Both the position numbers and the translations under genes were made by a program. From Macrobrachium rosenbergii (Eukaryota > Arthropoda > Malacostraca > Decapoda > Palaemonidae), in contig NC_089756.1 in the NCBI RefSeq assembly GCF_040412425.1, positions 9,765,226 through 9,829,225 on the forward strand: a DNA stretch of 64,000 nucleotides, read 5' to 3'. The stretch's first letter is position 1. Each line of letters begins with the position of its first letter. Under the pieces are notes generated by a model, which saw nothing but the letters and a program-made list of their open reading frames with translations, did not search any database and was not told the DNA's origin. This document shows, one piece after another, positions 62,835 through 64,000 of this stretch.

Positions 62835-62906
62835 TGTGTCGCCCAGGAAATGAACCCAGGTTGCAAGAATGGTAATCTTGCATGATACCAGTACACCAGT
62901 GACGCC
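62835..62906 (-). tRNA. tRNA-Gly-like pseudogene or SINE head (anticodon ACC)
   Basis: On the - strand the sequence begins GGCGTCACTGGTGTACTGG, whose TGGTGTACTGG fits the polymerase III A box. The anticodon arm is CAAGA/TCTTG with loop TTACCAT (anticodon ACC, Gly). The T arm has GGTTCATTTCC, a damaged B box (two changes from GGTTCGANTCC). The acceptor stem does not pair well, so this is a pseudogene or tRNA-derived repeat, not a working tRNA. It lies where DIRS-3 loses similarity to DIRS-2. Confidence 0.5.
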
Positions 62907-63106
62907 CCTGAATAAATCTAGTGACTACACTCACTCAATTTTGATCTGTCCACATCAGAAGGTCTCTTGCTGTCTGGCAGAGAGAGAATGAGTGACTGCC
63001 ACCCCGCTTTCGTATGTACGTTAGGATTGTGGTTTGTATGAATGAACTACCACAGTCTTGTTGTGAAATAAGGTCGAGAGGCACTGAAGCCTTGGGTGAA
63101 CTGCTT

Positions 63107-63290
63107 TCAGCTCTGACGCTGATGTGAAGGTTCTGTTCTTCCGGCGACCACGTCCCAGAAACTTCCCGGTTCCCCAGGAGGACTCCCCAATCTAGAACTG
63201 AGAAGTCTGAACTCCGGGTTTATGGGAAACATGTAGGTGTCTGGTCGTGTTTCCCTGTTCCAGTTGGCCTTGAAGTAGAAATGCAAAACT
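63107..63290 (-). pseudogene. DIRS-3 RT/RNase H fragment
   Basis: Short frames corresponding to DIRS-2 ~56620-56860 (VLHFYFKANWNRETRPDTY, GSPPGEP). The remainder of RT is deleted. Confidence 0.5.
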
Positions 63291-63302
63291 CTCATAGGAA
63301 GT

Positions 63303-63775
63303 ATATAAACATTATTCGCGGAAAATTCGCCCATTCGTGGTATTTTTCGCTGAAAAATATTCACTAATTACTGTATCTTCATATTTTCATGACTGAAAGA
63401 ACTTTTTGTGAGAAAACTATTAAAATACTCGGGTATAAGCTTATTTAAGAGGGTTTTTGTTGTGTTTGAACTATGAAAATAGGCAGTTCTAAGTGTTTTT
63501 AGAGGGGTTTTAAGTACAGGAAGTCCCCGGTTATCGGCAGGGGTTCCGTTCTGAGGGTGTGATGATAACTGAAAATTGCTGTTGACCGAAAATTGGCGAT
63601 TTTCGGGGTTTATTGGCGCCGAAAAGCGCAGATTTTCGGTTATCAGCCCCTCTGTTAGGTACATATCAGCGCTAATACCCAATTACCGGTGCTGATAAGC
63701 AGAAATTGGCGATTTTTGGCGCTGAAAATTGCTGATTTTCGTCGCTAGACAAGCCCCGTAAAACCGGATCGCTGG
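63303..63775 (-). mobile_element. Partial MITE of the CAGGCAGTCCCCGG family and adjoining transposon DNA
   Basis: 63517-63775 matches the 19381-19644 MITE (CAGGAAGTCCCCGGTTATCGG, then GGCGCCGAAAAG and TCGCTAGACAAG blocks), truncated at its far end. 63303-63516 contains AATTCGC/GCGGAAAATTCGC and a (T)-rich part that looks like the interior of the same larger transposon. It separates DIRS-3 RT from DIRS-3 gag. Confidence 0.6.
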
Positions 63776-64000
63776 CTCCTGAGAGGAATGTTGGGCACTT
63801 GAGAGCTAAATACTGGCACCCAATAGAAGGATGCTCAGGAGAGAAATTCTCCAGACTGTCCCATGCGCTGCAGGAAGGTTGAGGGCTGCAACCTGGCTTC
63901 TTAAACCGCTAACTAGGCAGCGGAGAAGAGCGGCCGACATTGTCTGTGTGCCTTTTCAGTGGACAAGACGAATCTAGAAAGCACTAGTGGCGCTTCCAGT
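63776..64000 (-). pseudogene. DIRS-3 gag-like fragment at the window edge
   Basis: Similar to DIRS-2 ~59150-59430: shared CTGTCCCA, GAGGGCT, GACAAGACGAATCTAGA-like and GTGGCGC/GTGCCAC positions in the same order. No continuous frame. Confidence 0.5.

Larger units (their letters stand above)
60597..64000 (-). mobile_element. DIRS-3: same family as DIRS-2, internally deleted, runs off the right edge
   Basis: The left terminus begins near 60597. An internal complementary region lies at about 60826-60925 (TAATTACTTGGTAAGTAC ... CTTACCAAGTAATTAC). YR relics are at 61310-61773 and 61960-62200, the RNase H-YR linker at 62302-62707, and an RNase H/RT piece at 63107-63290. After the inserted DNA at ~63300-63775, gag-like sequence homologous to DIRS-2 ~59150-59430 resumes. 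The RT core and part of gag are therefore missing. Only ~45 bp separate it from DIRS-2. Confidence 0.78.

Overview
This is a repeat-rich eukaryotic window, most probably from a decapod crustacean. That inference rests on long (GA)n and (TA)n microsatellites, several DIRS-type tyrosine-recombinase retrotransposons, dispersed short repeats of a kind I associate with shrimp, crab and crayfish sequence, and a fatty-acid-binding protein (FABP) gene with the standard intron phases. No species marker is visible. All end coordinates of transposons without a stated target-site duplication are approximate.

Layout. 1-285: the 3' end of a LINE, running off the left edge. 286-12.04 kb: AT-rich DNA with microsatellites and small tandem duplications but no recognisable gene. 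12.06-15.49 kb: an internally deleted PIF/Harbinger transposon with a fragment of transposase (+) and a fairly complete SANT/Myb-like accessory gene (-). 15.80-20.00 kb: three exons (2, 3 and 4) of a host FABP gene on the + strand. Its first exon is not in view, so intron 1 is probably over 15 kb. Intron 3 is almost entirely a 2.57-kb inverted-repeat element holding a 47-bp tandem array and a 260-bp MITE. 20.3-25.56 kb: AT-rich, repeat-poor DNA that may be the long 3' UTR of a gene on the - strand, whose possible last coding exon is 25562-25673.

25.7-28.7 kb: a 5'-truncated LINE split by a 2.19-kb TTAA-flanked, piggyBac-like non-autonomous element. From 29.2 kb to the end the window is a nest of mobile elements. 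A deleted DIRS element (DIRS-4) holds a SINE with a 12-bp target duplication. That SINE holds a decayed gypsy/errantivirus-like LTR retrotransposon with an env remnant and a GCAG target duplication. The gypsy element in turn holds a nearly intact DIRS element (DIRS-1), a small DIRS fragment, a Tigger-like DNA transposon containing a Penelope-like element, and two more TTAA elements. Beyond it lie DIRS-2 and DIRS-3, almost end to end, with a tRNA-derived SINE, a tRNA-Gly-like pseudogene and a further MITE.

Functionally, only the FABP exons (cytosolic lipid carrier) and the tentative - strand exon are host protein-coding candidates. The rest documents transposition history. The target duplications and interrupted reading frames let the order of insertion be read directly. 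The most unusual items are the three TTAA elements built around a satellite-like array of about 380-bp monomers, the complete DIRS-1 termini with an internal complementary region, and the five-level nest.
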